64,000 nt of DNA from Brucella haematophila (GCF_005938105.1 NZ_VCPE01000001.1:1-64000); one strand, 5' to 3'. Positions 35,038-45,368 are shown, numbered from the stretch's first letter. Numbers and translations: made by a program. Notes: generated by a model from the letters alone, not told the origin.

Positions 35038-35779
35038 AGTTTTCCTGAAACTTGACCATGGAGCCGCCGCCGGTCGCCTGATCGGTCGGGAAGACTTCGA
35101 CGCGGGAAACATCGACAAAGACCGGCAGTTCGATCACCTGACCGATGATCTGGGCGATGTTTTCCGGCTGGATCGGGCGATAGCCATCGTAAAGCACGGC
35201 TTGTGCCTGATTGTCGGGGATCGATGTCCGGTAGAGAGCAGTCTGCACACGCCCCGGCACGATTTCGCTGACGCGAACAGACGTGCCCAGAAGATCGCAA
35301 CGCAGATTGTCGCAAAACAGGCTCAGGCCAGCCTTGGAGGGGCCGTAAGCGCCCATATTCGGATAAGGCGCCTGACCGCCGCTCGATCCGATATAGATGA
35401 GGTGGCCGCGCTTGCGTGCCACCATGCCGGGCAGAAAGGCGCGGGTCAGATGCATCGGCGCTTTGAGATTGATATCGACCATGGCGTCGATCTCGTCGGG
35501 GTCAATCTCGTGAAACAAAGCGCGGGTGGAAAGAATGCCCGCATTGTTGATCAGGATGTCGACCTCGACGCCAGAAAGTGCAGCCTCGATTGCCTTCGTG
35601 TCGCGCACATCGGCCTCAACCGTGAGCGCACCAGTTTCTGCGGCAAGTGCTGCCAGCGCCTGACTGTTGCGACCGACGGCATAGACGGTCAGCCCGCGCT
35701 CGCGCAGCCGCGCGACGGTGGCCTTGCCGATGCCGCTCGTGGCGCCGGTGACAAGCGCAACGCGGTAGGGATCAGACAT
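35036..35779 (-). CDS. Short-chain dehydrogenase/reductase (first in coordinate order)
   Basis: A 247-residue NAD(P)-dependent SDR: cofactor loop TGATSGIG (about 11-18), NNAG (about 80-83), catalytic Ser in YIGSSGGQ and the YxxxK pair in YGPSKAG. It starts with an ATG that overlaps the preceding SDR gene, giving a coupled two-gene operon. The closest known shape is the YdfG/serine dehydrogenase group, which oxidises 3-hydroxy acids; this is inference. Confidence 0.9.
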   Translation of the reverse strand: MSDPYRVALVTGATSGIGKATVARLRERGLTVYAVGRNSQALAALAAETGALTVEADVRDTKAIEAALSGVEVDILINNAGILSTRALFHEIDPDEIDAMVDINLKAPMHLTRAFLPGMVARKRGHLIYIGSSGGQAPYPNMGAYGPSKAGLSLFCDNLRCDLLGTSVRVSEIVPGRVQTALYRTSIPDNQAQAVLYDGYRPIQPENIAQIIGQVIELPVFVDVSRVEVFPTDQATGGGSMVKFQEN

Positions 35780-36521
35780 AGATATAGCCTCCGCTGACCA
35801 CCACATTCTCGCCAGTGGCATAGGTATTGCGACCGGAGGCCATCATGACGATCCATTGCGCCATTTCCACCGGCTCGGCGGCGCGTCCAAGCGCGCTTGC
35901 CTTGGCGAGTTCCGGCAGGAAACCAAGTTCCTTGGCGCGGTCGGTGGCAAAGCCTGCCGGTGCAACGGAATTGACCAGAATCTGGTCCTTGGCACATTCC
36001 TGCGCGAAGGATTTGGTCAGGCTGACGACGGCTGCCTTTGTGGCTGCATAATGCGCGTTTTGCGGATGCGCCTTGAAGGCGTCGACCGAGGTGACATTGA
36101 CGATGCGGCCTGTGACGTGCGGCACATCGACGAACTGCCTCATATGCAGAACGGCGGCCACCATCATGTGATAGGTGCCCTTGACGTTGATGGCGTTTTC
36201 CAGATCCCAGTCTTCATCTGTGATTTCAAGGATTGGCTTGCGCGGATAGATGGCTGCGCTGTTGACGAGCGCATGCACGCGGCCTAGCTTGCCCGCGACG
36301 TCGTTGAAGCCCTTATGGGCAGATTCGGCTCGCGAAATATCTGCGACCGAAGTCGCGACTTCAACGCCCAGTCCGCGCAAGGTTTCTGCGGAGCTGGCGA
36401 GTAGTTCCGCATTGCGGTCTATGAGGCCGATTTTGGCCGCTCCGTTTTCCACCATCAGCTTTGCTGTCGTCAAACCCAGTCCCGAAGCGCCGCCGACAAT
36501 GATAATGGTCTGATCTTTCAC
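35772..36521 (-). CDS. Short-chain dehydrogenase/reductase (second in coordinate order)
   Basis: A 249-residue SDR with GGASGLG (about 8-14), [10 protein letters not shown], catalytic NVTSVDAF and the YAATK pair. The C-terminus [13 protein letters not shown] is the classic SDR end. GTG is the likely start: GGCGG lies a few bases before it and the protein aligns from [11 protein letters not shown]; an open frame runs far upstream without family sequence. It is divergent from the YdiJ-like gene and shares that promoter region. Confidence 0.88.
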   Translation of the reverse strand: MKDQTIIIVGGASGLGLTTAKLMVENGAAKIGLIDRNAELLASSAETLRGLGVEVATSVADISRAESAHKGFNDVAGKLGRVHALVNSAAIYPRKPILEITDEDWDLENAINVKGTYHMMVAAVLHMRQFVDVPHVTGRIVNVTSVDAFKAHPQNAHYAATKAAVVSLTKSFAQECAKDQILVNSVAPAGFATDRAKELGFLPELAKASALGRAAEPVEMAQWIVMMASGRNTYATGENVVVSGGYIYV

Positions 36522-36564
36522 GTTCCGCCTCTTATTGGTCTTGCGTGGGAAGAATTGTATGTTA

Positions 36565-36574
36565 TCACTTATAT
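36565..36574. promoter_or_regulatory. Possible FCD-regulator site before the YdiJ-like gene
   Basis: TCACTTATAT lies in the 93-bp divergent region between the SDR pair and the YdiJ-like gene. The octamer TCACTTAT recurs at 43924-43931 in the promoter before the Liv genes, next to a CATAT/ATATG-type flank in both places. Only two copies were seen, so the meaning is uncertain. Confidence 0.25.
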
Positions 36575-36614
36575 GCCAAGTTGAAGGCGATGCAAGAGGT
36601 TTTTTGAGTCCCAC

Positions 36615-39600
36615 ATGATTCCGTCCCTGATCAGGAAACAGCCCTTCAATGGCCTGACACTCGAACTCTCGCAACACCTGGCCCAGGGGGGCTTTCAAGG
36701 TGAAGTGGAGGTCGGTGACAGCTCGCGTACCGTCTATTCCACCGACAATTCCATCTATCAGGTGGAGCCGACCGGCATCGTGTTTCCCAAGGGAACCGAC
36801 GACCTGAAAATCCTTGCCACGGTTCTGGAACAGCCTGCATTTCGTGACGTGGTGATTTCGCCGCGTGGCGGCGGCACCGGCACCAATGGCCAGTCCCTGA
36901 CGTCCGGCATCGTGGTTGACTGCTCGCGCCATATGAACCGCATTCTGGAGATCGATACGGAACGGCGTGTGGCCCGCGTTCAATCCGGTGTGGTGAAGGA
37001 TCAGCTCAACAAGGCATTGAAGCCTTATGGCCTGTTTTTCGCGCCGGAGCTTTCCACTTCCAACCGCGCCACCATTGGCGGCATGGTCAGCACGGATGCA
37101 TGCGGGCAGGGGTCCTGCCTTTATGGCAAGACCAGCAATCACATTCTGGGGCTGCATGTCGTCCTGACCAACGGCGAGGAATTGTGGTCCCGCCCGCTCG
37201 ACGGGTCAGCGCTGGCGCAAGCCCAGGCGAAGCCCGGCCGTGTCGGTGAAATCTATCGCGCCGTCGAACGCATCGCGACCGAGAAGCGGGCGCTGATCGA
37301 CGAGATTTTCCCCAATCTCAATCGCTATATGACGGGCTATGATCTGAAGCATCTGTGGCGCGAGGATGGTCGTTTCGACCTCAACGCCATTCTGTGCGGA
37401 TCGGAAGGTACGCTGGCCATGATCGCGGAGATCGAGGTCAATCTTCTGCCGATCCCGGCGCATGCGCTGCTGATCAATATCCGCTACGACAGTTTCAACA
37501 CGGCGCTGGAACATGCCCGCGCGCTGGTCGCGCTGAAGGTCGCTTCGGTCGAAACCATCGACGAGAAGGTGCTGGGGCTCGCCAAGAAGGATATTGTCTG
37601 GCCGGGCATTGCGCGTTTCTTCCCGGATGATGCCAGCAGCCCGACCAATGGCATCAATATTGTCGAGCTGGTGGCCGATGACGCAGATGAGCTTGAAAGC
37701 AAGTTCCGGCATGTTGTCGCTGCGCTCGATGCCGATCAGTCCGGCGGTGGCAAGCCTTACACCATTGCGCGCGATCCGAAGGATATCGAGGCGATCTGGA
37801 CGATGCGCAAGCGCTCGGTCGGTCTGCTTGGCAATGTCGACGGGCCGGTGCGTCCGGTGCCTTTCGTGGAAGACACGGCGGTTCCGCCGGAAAACCTTGC
37901 CGCCTATATTCGCGAATTCCGGGCGCTTCTGGACGGGGAAGGCCTCAGCTACGGCATGTTCGGCCATGTCGATGCCGGCGTGTTGCATGTGCGCCCGGCG
38001 CTTGATCTGACGCGGACCGATCACGAGCCGCTGGTACGCAAGATCAGCGACGGCGTGGTTGCGCTGACGCGCAAATATGGCGGCGTGCTGTGGGGCGAAC
38101 ATGGCAAGGGCGTGCGTTCGGAATATGTGCCCGAATTCTTCGGTGCGCTTTATCCGAGCTTGCAGGAAATCAAGGGTCTGTTCGACCCGCGCAACCGGCT
38201 CAATCCCGGCAAGATAGCGACGCCGTCTTCGCAGGCGTTGTTGAAGATTGATGAAGTGCCGCTGCGCGGTCAGTTTGACCGGATCATCGGTCTGGAAATC
38301 CGCGAGGCTTTCGACAACGCCGCCTATTGCAACGGCAATGGCGCCTGTTTCGATTTCGATGATGCCAGCCTGATGTGCCCGTCCTACAAGGCAACACGGG
38401 ACCGTCGTTATTCGCCGAAAGGCCGCGCTTCGCTGATGCGCGAATGGCTGCGTCTGATGGCGGAGAGCGGAAAAGACCCGCGCAAGGAAGCCGGACAGGC
38501 CCGCAACGCCGGTGCCATTCGCACGCTGCCTGCGCGTCTGTGGAACTCGATCAACCCAGCCAATCGCAACGATTTCTCGCATGAAGTGCGCGAGGCGATG
38601 GATAGCTGCCTCGCCTGCAAGGCCTGCGCCGGGCAATGTCCGGTCAAGGTCAGCGTTCCGGCGTTCCGGGCCAAGTTCCTCGAAATCTACTATGGACGCT
38701 ATGCCCGCCCGATCAAGGACATGATGGTGGCGAGTATCGAGAACACGCTGCCTTTGTTCGCGCGGCTGAAGCCTGCTTACAATGCATGGGTGCGCTCCGG
38801 TCTGGGTCGGGCTGCCATGCGCCGGGCCGGGCTGACGGCCTTGCCGGAGATGCCCGCTCTGTCGCTGACACGTGAAGCGCAGCGCATGGGTGTGGCTGTG
38901 GCAACGCCTGAACGCATGCGCAAACTTTCGGATGCGCAGCGGCAAGAGGCGGTTGTGTTCGTTCTGGATGCCTTCACAGCCCATTTCGATCCGGCTGTCG
39001 GGCTGTCGGCTTTGCAACTCGCCCGCAAGATGGGCTTCACGCCTTATCTCGCTGCGCCCAACCAGAACGGCAAGGCGCTGCACGTCCACGGCTATCTGGG
39101 CGCCTTCGAGAAAACCGCGTCGAAGTCCATCCGCTATCTCAACGAACTGGCGGAAATGGGCATTGCGCTGGTCGGTCTCGACCCGTCGATGACGCTGACC
39201 TATCGCAGCGAATATAAGGGTGTCGAGGCGGCGCGGATCAAGGCGCAGGTCAATCTGATGCAGGAATGGCTGGAGGCCAATCGCGACCGTCTGCGCGGGC
39301 TCGACAATGCGGCGGATGAAAAGCGTCTGCGTCTGCTGGGGCACTGCACGGAGCGCAGCAATGTTCCATCATCGATGAAGCAATGGAAATCCGTGTTCCA
39401 GCAGATCGGCGTGGAACTGGATGTGCCGGAAACGGGCTGTTGCGGCATGGCGGGCACTTTCGGCCACGAGGTCCGCAATCGCCCGATTTCGGAAAAGCTG
39501 TTCGCTGCGAGCTGGAATGGTATTCTCGCATCGTCCGGCGAGAAGGATATAGTCATGGCCACCGGCTATTCTTGCCGTTCTCAGGTCAAGGCGATTGAAC

Positions 39601-39656
39601 GCCGGTCCATCCGGCATCCTGTTCAGATACTCAATGAAATGGTACTGCCCTTATAG
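36615..39656 (+). CDS. ydiJ: YdiJ-like FAD/Fe-S 2-hydroxyacid dehydrogenase
   Basis: A 1013-residue soluble dehydrogenase of the YdiJ type (E. coli YdiJ is 1018). The FAD-binding domain carries [16 protein letters not shown] (about 84-99); the FAD-oxidase C-terminal domain follows to about 550. [10 protein letters not shown] and CPSYKATRD, then [12 protein letters not shown] (about 665-677), bind iron-sulfur clusters; a CCG domain ([14 protein letters not shown], about 936) ends the protein. It oxidises a D-2-hydroxy acid (D-lactate or D-2-hydroxyglutarate in known members). The GntR gene follows on the same strand. Confidence 0.92.
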   Translation: MIPSLIRKQPFNGLTLELSQHLAQGGFQGEVEVGDSSRTVYSTDNSIYQVEPTGIVFPKGTDDLKILATVLEQPAFRDVVISPRGGGTGTNGQSLTSGIVVDCSRHMNRILEIDTERRVARVQSGVVKDQLNKALKPYGLFFAPELSTSNRATIGGMVSTDACGQGSCLYGKTSNHILGLHVVLTNGEELWSRPLDGSALAQAQAKPGRVGEIYRAVERIATEKRALIDEIFPNLNRYMTGYDLKHLWREDGRFDLNAILCGSEGTLAMIAEIEVNLLPIPAHALLINIRYDSFNTALEHARALVALKVASVETIDEKVLGLAKKDIVWPGIARFFPDDASSPTNGINIVELVADDADELESKFRHVVAALDADQSGGGKPYTIARDPKDIEAIWTMRKRSVGLLGNVDGPVRPVPFVEDTAVPPENLAAYIREFRALLDGEGLSYGMFGHVDAGVLHVRPALDLTRTDHEPLVRKISDGVVALTRKYGGVLWGEHGKGVRSEYVPEFFGALYPSLQEIKGLFDPRNRLNPGKIATPSSQALLKIDEVPLRGQFDRIIGLEIREAFDNAAYCNGNGACFDFDDASLMCPSYKATRDRRYSPKGRASLMREWLRLMAESGKDPRKEAGQARNAGAIRTLPARLWNSINPANRNDFSHEVREAMDSCLACKACAGQCPVKVSVPAFRAKFLEIYYGRYARPIKDMMVASIENTLPLFARLKPAYNAWVRSGLGRAAMRRAGLTALPEMPALSLTREAQRMGVAVATPERMRKLSDAQRQEAVVFVLDAFTAHFDPAVGLSALQLARKMGFTPYLAAPNQNGKALHVHGYLGAFEKTASKSIRYLNELAEMGIALVGLDPSMTLTYRSEYKGVEAARIKAQVNLMQEWLEANRDRLRGLDNAADEKRLRLLGHCTERSNVPSSMKQWKSVFQQIGVELDVPETGCCGMAGTFGHEVRNRPISEKLFAASWNGILASSGEKDIVMATGYSCRSQVKAIERRSIRHPVQILNEMVLPL

Positions 39657-39709
39657 TTAGACATATCGTGATTTATAAAATCAAATAACCAGCGCTGGAG
39701 TTAAATGTC

Positions 39710-40441
39710 GTGTCAATCATTACCCAACGCGGAAATCTGGCGGAAATTGTCGTCGCGGAACTGACGACCCGGATAGACTCGGGTCTCTATGGTCCGGGCG
39801 ACAAGCTGCCGTCCAGCGCCCAGCTATGTGAAGAGTTTGGCGTCAGCAGAACCGTCATCCGCGAGGCGCTGACCTCGCTCAAGGTCGCCGGTCGTGTTAC
39901 TACGCGGCAGGGTGCGGGCGTGTATGTCACCGACAAGGACGTGAAGGCGCTCAATTACGAGATCAGCCGGATCGACGATATTCGCTCCGCAATGCAGATT
40001 CTCGAATTACGGCTTGGTGTGGAAATGCAGTCGGTGGCGCTTGCCGCCACCCGCCGCACGCCGGAGGCGCTGGCGGAAATCGCCCGCGCTTACGATCATC
40101 TGGAAAATCTCGAAACCGACGATCCGGAAGTCGAGGCACGCGCCGATTTCGATTTCCACCTTGCAATTGCGCGGGCAACCCGCAATCCGCATTTCCCGAG
40201 CTTTCTGGAAGCGGTGATCGGCGAGATCAACTTCGATCTGCTCCTGAAGCATCGCCAGCCCGTGCGGGCTTCGCGGTCCTATCTCAAGAAGATCAACAAG
40301 GAACATGCGATGATCCTTGCCGCGATCACGCAGGGCGATGCAAAGGCGGCGCGCAATGCGCTGGTCGCGCATCTGGAGGAAAGCCTCAATCGTTATCGTT
40401 CCTTGCTGGAAGAACCGGCCAGCGATGCGCTGACGGACTGA
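39710..40441 (+). CDS. FadR-type (FCD) GntR family regulator
   Basis: A 243-residue regulator. The winged helix is in LPSSAQLCEEFGVSRTVIREALTSLKVAGRVTTRQGAGVYV (about 33-73), followed by an all-helical FCD ligand domain whose metal-binding His/Asp residues lie near DFDFHLAIARAT. The start is GTG with GGAG nine bases ahead. It lies 53 bp after the YdiJ-like gene and is likely co-transcribed with it; FCD proteins of this branch usually sense organic or amino acids and repress neighbouring catabolic genes. Confidence 0.9.
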   Translation: MSIITQRGNLAEIVVAELTTRIDSGLYGPGDKLPSSAQLCEEFGVSRTVIREALTSLKVAGRVTTRQGAGVYVTDKDVKALNYEISRIDDIRSAMQILELRLGVEMQSVALAATRRTPEALAEIARAYDHLENLETDDPEVEARADFDFHLAIARATRNPHFPSFLEAVIGEINFDLLLKHRQPVRASRSYLKKINKEHAMILAAITQGDAKAARNALVAHLEESLNRYRSLLEEPASDALTD

Positions 40442-40460
40442 GCAGCGAAAACAAAAAGAA

Positions 40461-40495
40461 AAGCCCGGAACCGGTGACGGTTTCGGGCTTTTTGA
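40461..40495. terminator. Terminator between the GntR and FAD oxidase genes
   Basis: AAGCCCGGAACCG pairs with CGGTTTCGGGCTT around GTGA-type loop bases, followed by TTTTT. The preceding A-rich stretch makes it usable from the minus strand as well; the two genes are convergent. Confidence 0.85.
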
Positions 40496-40513
40496 TTTTG
40501 TCCGCAAGGCCGG

Positions 40514-41707
40514 TCAGATCACGGCATCTTCCAGGAATGGACGATTGGCCGTCACGCGCTCATAGCCGAAGGGCGAGAGGTCGAGCGTTTTGAACGCGCC
40601 ATAGATGATCAACTCGCTCAAGCCGCGCCCCATGGCTGGCGACTGCTGCAATCCGTGACCGGAAAACCCGTTGGCGAACAGGAAGTTCTTCACCTCGGTA
40701 TGAGGTCCCAGAACGACATTGTGATCGAGCGTGCAATAGTCGTAATGGCCAGCCCATGAGTTGACGACCTTGATCGCCTCAAAGGCCGGAACGCGATTGG
40801 CCAAGGTCGGCCAGATTTCCTCGTCGAATTCGTCGTGCATGACATCGAAATCGTTCGGGTCGACTTCCGGGTCGTGCTTGGGATAGGTGCCCATCAGGTA
40901 GAACTTGCCTTCAGGCCGGAAGAACACGCCGCTTGGGTCGATGGTCAGGCCCACCTTGCCGTCCAGTGGTGTGCGGCAATCGACGACGAACAGCGAACGG
41001 CGGCGCGGTTCGACCGGAATGTCCAGCCCGGCCATGCGGGCGACTTTCTTGCCGTTGGTGCCGGACGTGTTGACCATCGTGCCGCAGGCAATCGTCTGCC
41101 CACTTTTGGTGGTCACGGAGACAATGCGGTCGCCCTCACGGTTGACGGCCACCACCTCGTCCTCGATATATTCGACGCCAAGCGAGCGCGCCTTCTTGCG
41201 AAAACCCTGCATGAGCGCGGAACTGTCGAACCAGCCTTCGCCGCGTTCGCCGGTGCTGCCAAGCGTCAACCCCTCAAGATTGAGCCAGGGAAAGCGCTGG
41301 CCAAGCCCATCAACGTCGAGCAGCGAAACTTCCGCGCCGCAGGAAACCTGCGTTTCATGATTGCGTCGCAGAACCTGATCGCCGCGGTCATCGGCGGCGA
41401 GGAACAGATAGCCCGCTTCGTGGAAGCCGATTTCCGGCGTGTCGTCATCGACGGCCACGTTTTCGCGGAAATTGCGGATGAATTCCGTGCCGAAGCGCGA
41501 AACCTGCACATTGATGGCGTTGGAAAACTGATGACGGATGGAGCTGGACGACAGCGCCGTTGCCGAGCGCTGATAGGTCCAGTCCTTTTCGATCACCAGT
41601 ATGGTGCCGTTGAAATCGGGGTTGGTCGCCAGAAAATAGGCGGTCGCGCTGCCCACAACCGCGCCGCCGACAATGACGACATCATAGGAAGTCCTGGAAG
41701 CCTGCAT
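40514..41707 (-). CDS. FAD-dependent oxidoreductase (DAO family)
   Basis: A 397-residue flavoprotein of the D-amino-acid/sarcosine oxidase superfamily. SYDVVIVGGAVVGSATAYFLA (about 6-26) is the FAD-binding Rossmann motif; the C-terminal FANGFSGHGLQQSPAMGRGLSELI is the matching flavin-contact stretch. It oxidises an amine or amino acid, giving an imine. AGG lies six bases before the ATG; a long open frame upstream belongs to the previous gene's other frame. Last gene in the minus-strand operon aminotransferase-dehydrogenase-oxidase. Confidence 0.9.
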   Translation of the reverse strand: MQASRTSYDVVIVGGAVVGSATAYFLATNPDFNGTILVIEKDWTYQRSATALSSSSIRHQFSNAINVQVSRFGTEFIRNFRENVAVDDDTPEIGFHEAGYLFLAADDRGDQVLRRNHETQVSCGAEVSLLDVDGLGQRFPWLNLEGLTLGSTGERGEGWFDSSALMQGFRKKARSLGVEYIEDEVVAVNREGDRIVSVTTKSGQTIACGTMVNTSGTNGKKVARMAGLDIPVEPRRRSLFVVDCRTPLDGKVGLTIDPSGVFFRPEGKFYLMGTYPKHDPEVDPNDFDVMHDEFDEEIWPTLANRVPAFEAIKVVNSWAGHYDYCTLDHNVVLGPHTEVKNFLFANGFSGHGLQQSPAMGRGLSELIIYGAFKTLDLSPFGYERVTANRPFLEDAVI

Positions 41708-41714
41708 TGTAAGC

Positions 41715-42527
41715 CTACTTGTTTTCGTCTTCGAAATGACCAGCGGCGCAGAAGCTGCCACCCTGAAACCGGACTGCCGGATCGTTGGGATCGCCCTGCG
41801 GCGTCTTGGCGAAAACCGCATCGCGATAATCGTCGGCGCTGTCCTTGGCCTTGTAGCCAAGCACGGCGGCGGTACGGTTGTCCCAGAAGGATTCGCTGTT
41901 GTTCGACATGCCATAGGCGACCATGAAGCCGACACGCGGTGCCGACAGGCACTTTTCAACGAGCTGGCGGCAGTCTTCGAAGGACAGCCAGGTGATCAGA
42001 TGGCGACGGTCGGTCGGTTCCGGAAAGGAGGAGCCAATGCGGACGCAGACGGTTTCGATGCCGAACTTGTCGAAATAATACCGGGCCAGATTTTCCACGA
42101 AGGTTTTGGAGACGCCATAAAGGCTGTCCGGGCGCGTCTGAACAGTGCCGTCAATGGTATCCGTCCGCTCGTAATAGCCGATGGCATGGACGGAACTTGC
42201 AAAGACGATGCGCTTCACGCCGTGGCGGCGGGCTGCCTCGTAAATATTGTAGCCGCCGGAAATGTTGGAATCGAGGATGGTCTTCCATGGCGCTTCGACC
42301 GACTGTCCGCCCATATGTATGATGGCGTCGCAGCCTTCGACAGCGCGCGAAACCGCGTCAAAGTCCGCGAGATCGGCGGGGAAGTCCTCTTCATGCGGCG
42401 CAAGATCCTGACACGGTTCCAGCGCCGACAAGCGCACGATCTGGCCCAGCCGCGTTCCCGATTTGCGCAGCTCCGATCCGAGGCGACCGGCAGCACCGGT
42501 CAACAGCGTTCTTTGAAAGTGGGTCAT
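41715..42527 (-). CDS. NAD-dependent epimerase/dehydratase, uronate-dehydrogenase-like
   Basis: A 270-residue extended SDR. LLTGAAGRLG (about 8-17) binds NAD, and the catalytic pair is in SLYGVSKTFVENLARYYFDKFG (YxxxK). IVFASSVHAIGYYERTD, VRIGSSFPEPTDRR and NDPAVRFQGGSF closely follow uronate dehydrogenase of Agrobacterium, which oxidises galacturonate or glucuronate to the aldarolactone. The substrate may differ here, since the cluster otherwise points to nitrogen compounds. It is 13 bp downstream of the aminotransferase gene. Confidence 0.87.
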   Translation of the reverse strand: MTHFQRTLLTGAAGRLGSELRKSGTRLGQIVRLSALEPCQDLAPHEEDFPADLADFDAVSRAVEGCDAIIHMGGQSVEAPWKTILDSNISGGYNIYEAARRHGVKRIVFASSVHAIGYYERTDTIDGTVQTRPDSLYGVSKTFVENLARYYFDKFGIETVCVRIGSSFPEPTDRRHLITWLSFEDCRQLVEKCLSAPRVGFMVAYGMSNNSESFWDNRTAAVLGYKAKDSADDYRDAVFAKTPQGDPNDPAVRFQGGSFCAAGHFEDENK

Positions 42528-42540
42528 GAAGAGGTCCTAA

Positions 42541-43752
42541 TTAGCGAAGTTTTGCGAGGGCATCGGATGTGCGCTCGATGGCTGCGGTCAGGTTTTCCCG
42601 GGAGGTCGCGAAAGAGAGGCGGATGTAAGGCTCAACGCCGAAGGCTGCGCCGGGAACGGTGGCGACCTTGCCTTCGGTCAGAAGATAGGAAGCGAGCATC
42701 GTATCATTCGCAATCAGAGTGCCGTCCGGCGTCACTTTACCGATATAGGCGGCGCATTTCGGGAAGAGATAGAATGCACCTTCCGGCGCGCGCACTTCAA
42801 GCCCCGCAATGGCGCCAAAGCCCTTTGTCACCAGTTCGCCACGCGCCTTGTATTCCGCAACCGCCGTCCGCACGAAATCCTGCGGGCCGTTGAGGGCGGC
42901 CGCTGCCGCAATCTGCGTGATTGAGGAGGGGCAGGTGGTGCTCTGCGACTGGAGCTTGTTGAGCACCTTGGTCAGTTCTTTCGGACCCGCCGCATAACCG
43001 AGACGCCAGCCGGTCATGGCATAGGCCTTGGAAACGCCGTTGATGATCAATGTGCGGTCGCGCAGATCGGGGCAGGCAATGGCGAATGACGTGAAGGGCG
43101 TGTCGCCGCAGACGATGTGTTCGTAGATTTCATCCGACATGATCGCGACGCGCGGATGGCGCGCCAGCACTTCGCCCAGCGCCTTCAATTCATCCGCCGT
43201 ATAGATCGCGCCGGTTGGATTGGATGGCGAGTTGAACAGAAACCAGCGGGTTTTCGGGGTGATTGCCGCTTCCAGTCGCTCCGGCGTGATCTTGAAATCG
43301 TCTTCCACACCGCAGGCGATCACTTTCGGCAGGCCGCCATGCAGGATCACCAGATCGGTATAGGACACCCAGTAAGGAGCAGGAACGATCACTTCATCGC
43401 CCGGCTCCAAAGTGCCGAGAAAGGCGTTGAACAGGATCTGTTTTGCGCCATTGCCGATCGAGATTTCGTCCAGCGCATAGTCGAGACCGTTCTCGCGCCT
43501 GAACTTATCGACAATGGCCTGGCGCAACTCCGGCAGGCCGTCAGGTGCCGTATAGCGCGTGATGCCGCTGCGCATCGCGCCGATTGCCGCCTCGACAATA
43601 TGCGACGGCGTATCAAAATCCGGCTCGCCGAGCGACAGGTCGAGGACGTTTTCGCCTCTGGCCCGCATGGCCTTGGCCGCCATCGAAACGGCCATCGACG
43701 GTGAGGATTTGATGGTCGCCGCGCGCCGGCTTTCGAACGCGATCATGTTCAT
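42541..43752 (-). CDS. Class I aminotransferase (aspartate-type)
   Basis: A 403-residue PLP enzyme of fold type I. DLSLGEPDFDTP opens the substrate site, NSPSNPTGAIY is the conserved loop, and Lys in NGVSKAYAMTGWRLGY binds PLP (about 239). GVEPYIRLSFATSREN holds the arginine that binds the carboxylate. AGGGAG lies seven bases before the ATG. First gene of a three-gene minus-strand operon, divergent from the Liv importer genes; it probably moves the amino group of the imported compound. It resembles housekeeping AspC-like enzymes, so the exact donor is uncertain. Confidence 0.9.
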   Translation of the reverse strand: MNMIAFESRRAATIKSSPSMAVSMAAKAMRARGENVLDLSLGEPDFDTPSHIVEAAIGAMRSGITRYTAPDGLPELRQAIVDKFRRENGLDYALDEISIGNGAKQILFNAFLGTLEPGDEVIVPAPYWVSYTDLVILHGGLPKVIACGVEDDFKITPERLEAAITPKTRWFLFNSPSNPTGAIYTADELKALGEVLARHPRVAIMSDEIYEHIVCGDTPFTSFAIACPDLRDRTLIINGVSKAYAMTGWRLGYAAGPKELTKVLNKLQSQSTTCPSSITQIAAAAALNGPQDFVRTAVAEYKARGELVTKGFGAIAGLEVRAPEGAFYLFPKCAAYIGKVTPDGTLIANDTMLASYLLTEGKVATVPGAAFGVEPYIRLSFATSRENLTAAIERTSDALAKLR

Positions 43753-44213
43753 GTCTGGGCTCCCTGGCCTGTGGTTCCTGGCGTGTCGCCGATCACGGCG
43801 TTTCTTTGTGCTGGGTCGTATGGAGGCGGGTGGAAGATCGGGCCGTCGATGTCTGGAATTGATGCGTCTTGATGGTGTCGGGCCACGCTCATTCGTATTT
43901 CCACTTGACGATCTTTAAATACGTCACTTATCATATATGTGTCAACATGAAAACAAGCCGCAAAAACGGCGGTTCAGCTGGCCGGTTTTTGTTTGGTGGA
44001 GGTAATAGGCAAGCAAAATCAGACGATTGGCGCGATGCGACCAGTCGCGTGGAAATGGCGAAGGCCGGGAGTGGCCATAACGTTTCCAGTGAGAATATAG
44101 AGCGATTTTGCCCCGAAAATGCATGCAAGCAAAGAATTGGAGCGGTTCGAACACTTCCATCGGAACAGAAATCGCTTCGATAAGAACAACGGTTAAAACC
44201 AGAGGGAAACTCC
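43753..44213. other. Divergent control region and long leader before the Liv genes
   Basis: About 460 bp between the aminotransferase and the substrate-binding protein genes. It holds the promoter at 43905-43933 and then about 280 bp of leader without a supported gene; a 104-codon plus-strand frame here has atypical composition and no recognisable product. Confidence 0.45.
43905..43933 (+). promoter_or_regulatory. Predicted promoter for the Liv importer operon
   Basis: TTGACG (43905-43910), 17 bp, TTATCA (43928-43933) fits a vegetative sigma promoter. An AT-rich partial dyad, CACTTAT with ATATGTG (43925-43941), overlaps the -10 box and shares TCACTTAT with the region before the YdiJ-like gene, so it could be a repressor site. 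Confidence 0.5.
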
Positions 44214-45329
44214 ATGAAATCCATCGCAAGACTTCTCGCCGGATCGGCCATCGCGTCCGGTCTCCTGCTGTCGCAGGCCTTTGCAGCCGACACGATCAAG
44301 ATCGGTGTTGCAGGCCCGATGACAGGCCCCAACGCTACATTCGGTGAACAGGTTTACAGCGGCGTTTCCGCTTATGTGAACGATGTGAACGCCAGCGGCG
44401 GCATCAATGGCAAGCAGATCGAACTGGTGAAGGGCGACGATGCCTGTGAACCGAAGCAGGCGATTGCCGTTGCCAACCGTTTTGTCGATCAGGACAAGGT
44501 TCAGGCGGTGATCGGCCATTTCTGCTCGTCGAGCACCATCCCCGCTTCTGAAATCTACAATGATGCAGGCATTCTGGAGATGGCTCCTGCATCCACCAAT
44601 CCAACCGTGACCGAGCGTGGTCTGGAAACCGTGTTTCGCGGTTGCGGACGCGACGATCAGCAGGCAGTCGTCGCCGGTGCGTTCATTCTCGATACGTTGA
44701 AGCGGGACAAGATCGCGCTGATCCATGACAAGGACACCTATGGTCAGGGCCTCGTCGATGCAGTCAAGAAGACCATCGAAGCACGTGGCATCAAGCCGGT
44801 TCTTTATGAAGGCCTGACGCGCGGCGAGCGCGACTTCAATGCACTGGTGACCAAGATCAAGAGCTCCGGCGCAACGGCCGTTTATTTTGGCGGTCTTATT
44901 CCGGAAGGCGGCCCGCTGATCCGCCAGATCAAGGAACAGGGTCTGGATGTGGTTGTGGTGAGCGGCGATTCCTTCGCGCAGGCCGAGCTGATTGCGGCGG
45001 CTGGCGGCGCGGGCAATCTGAAGAACGTCTATTATTCAGCAACGCCGGACCCGCTGGCCGACCCGTCGACCAAGGGCGTTCAGGATGCGCTGAAGAAGGC
45101 GAATATCACGCCAGCCAACTACACGCTCTATGGCTACGCCAATGCGCAGGCCATTGTGGCTGCGTTGAAGGCGGGTGACGACATCAAGGCCCAGACCAAC
45201 TGGCTGCGCAACAACACGGTTGATTCCGCCATTGGCAAGATCACCTGGGACGAGAAGGGCGACATCAAGGACTTCAAGTTCGTCTTCTATAATTTCGACG
45301 ATAAGGGAACCCCAGTTCTCGTCAATTAA
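44214..45329 (+). CDS. Liv-type ABC importer substrate-binding protein
   Basis: A 371-residue periplasmic binding protein: signal peptide cleaved near AFAADTIKIG (about residue 23), then the two-lobed Peripla_BP fold with IKIGVAGPMTGPNATFGEQV and FCSSSTIPASEIYNDAGILEM at the ligand cleft. Family members bind leucine, other branched-chain amino acids, amides or urea-like compounds. AGAGGGAAA precedes the ATG. It heads the five-gene importer operon. Confidence 0.93.
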   Translation: MKSIARLLAGSAIASGLLLSQAFAADTIKIGVAGPMTGPNATFGEQVYSGVSAYVNDVNASGGINGKQIELVKGDDACEPKQAIAVANRFVDQDKVQAVIGHFCSSSTIPASEIYNDAGILEMAPASTNPTVTERGLETVFRGCGRDDQQAVVAGAFILDTLKRDKIALIHDKDTYGQGLVDAVKKTIEARGIKPVLYEGLTRGERDFNALVTKIKSSGATAVYFGGLIPEGGPLIRQIKEQGLDVVVVSGDSFAQAELIAAAGGAGNLKNVYYSATPDPLADPSTKGVQDALKKANITPANYTLYGYANAQAIVAALKAGDDIKAQTNWLRNNTVDSAIGKITWDEKGDIKDFKFVFYNFDDKGTPVLVN

Positions 45330-45342
45330 GGCTCTACCAGCT

Positions 45343-45368
45343 CCAGCCAGACCCTGCGGTCTGGCTGG
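45343..45368 (+). terminator. Intra-operon hairpin between binding protein and permease genes
   Basis: CCAGCCAGACC (45343-45353) pairs perfectly with GGTCTGGCTGG (45358-45368) over a 4-nt loop. No T-run follows, so it is more likely an mRNA-stabilising or partial-attenuation hairpin that keeps the binding protein in excess over the membrane parts, as is common in ABC operons. Confidence 0.6.

Noticed and set aside
35772-37157. A 461-residue fusion reading through the upstream region of the second SDR
   Set aside because: The first 210 codons are antisense to the YdiJ-like gene and promoter; the SDR starts properly at the GTG at 36521.
37206-39344. 712-codon minus-strand frame opposite the YdiJ-like gene
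   Set aside because: High-GC shadow frame; the plus strand has complete FAD and Fe-S motifs.
43869-44183. 104-codon plus-strand frame in the Liv control region
   Set aside because: Starts within the predicted promoter, has no binding site and no recognisable product.
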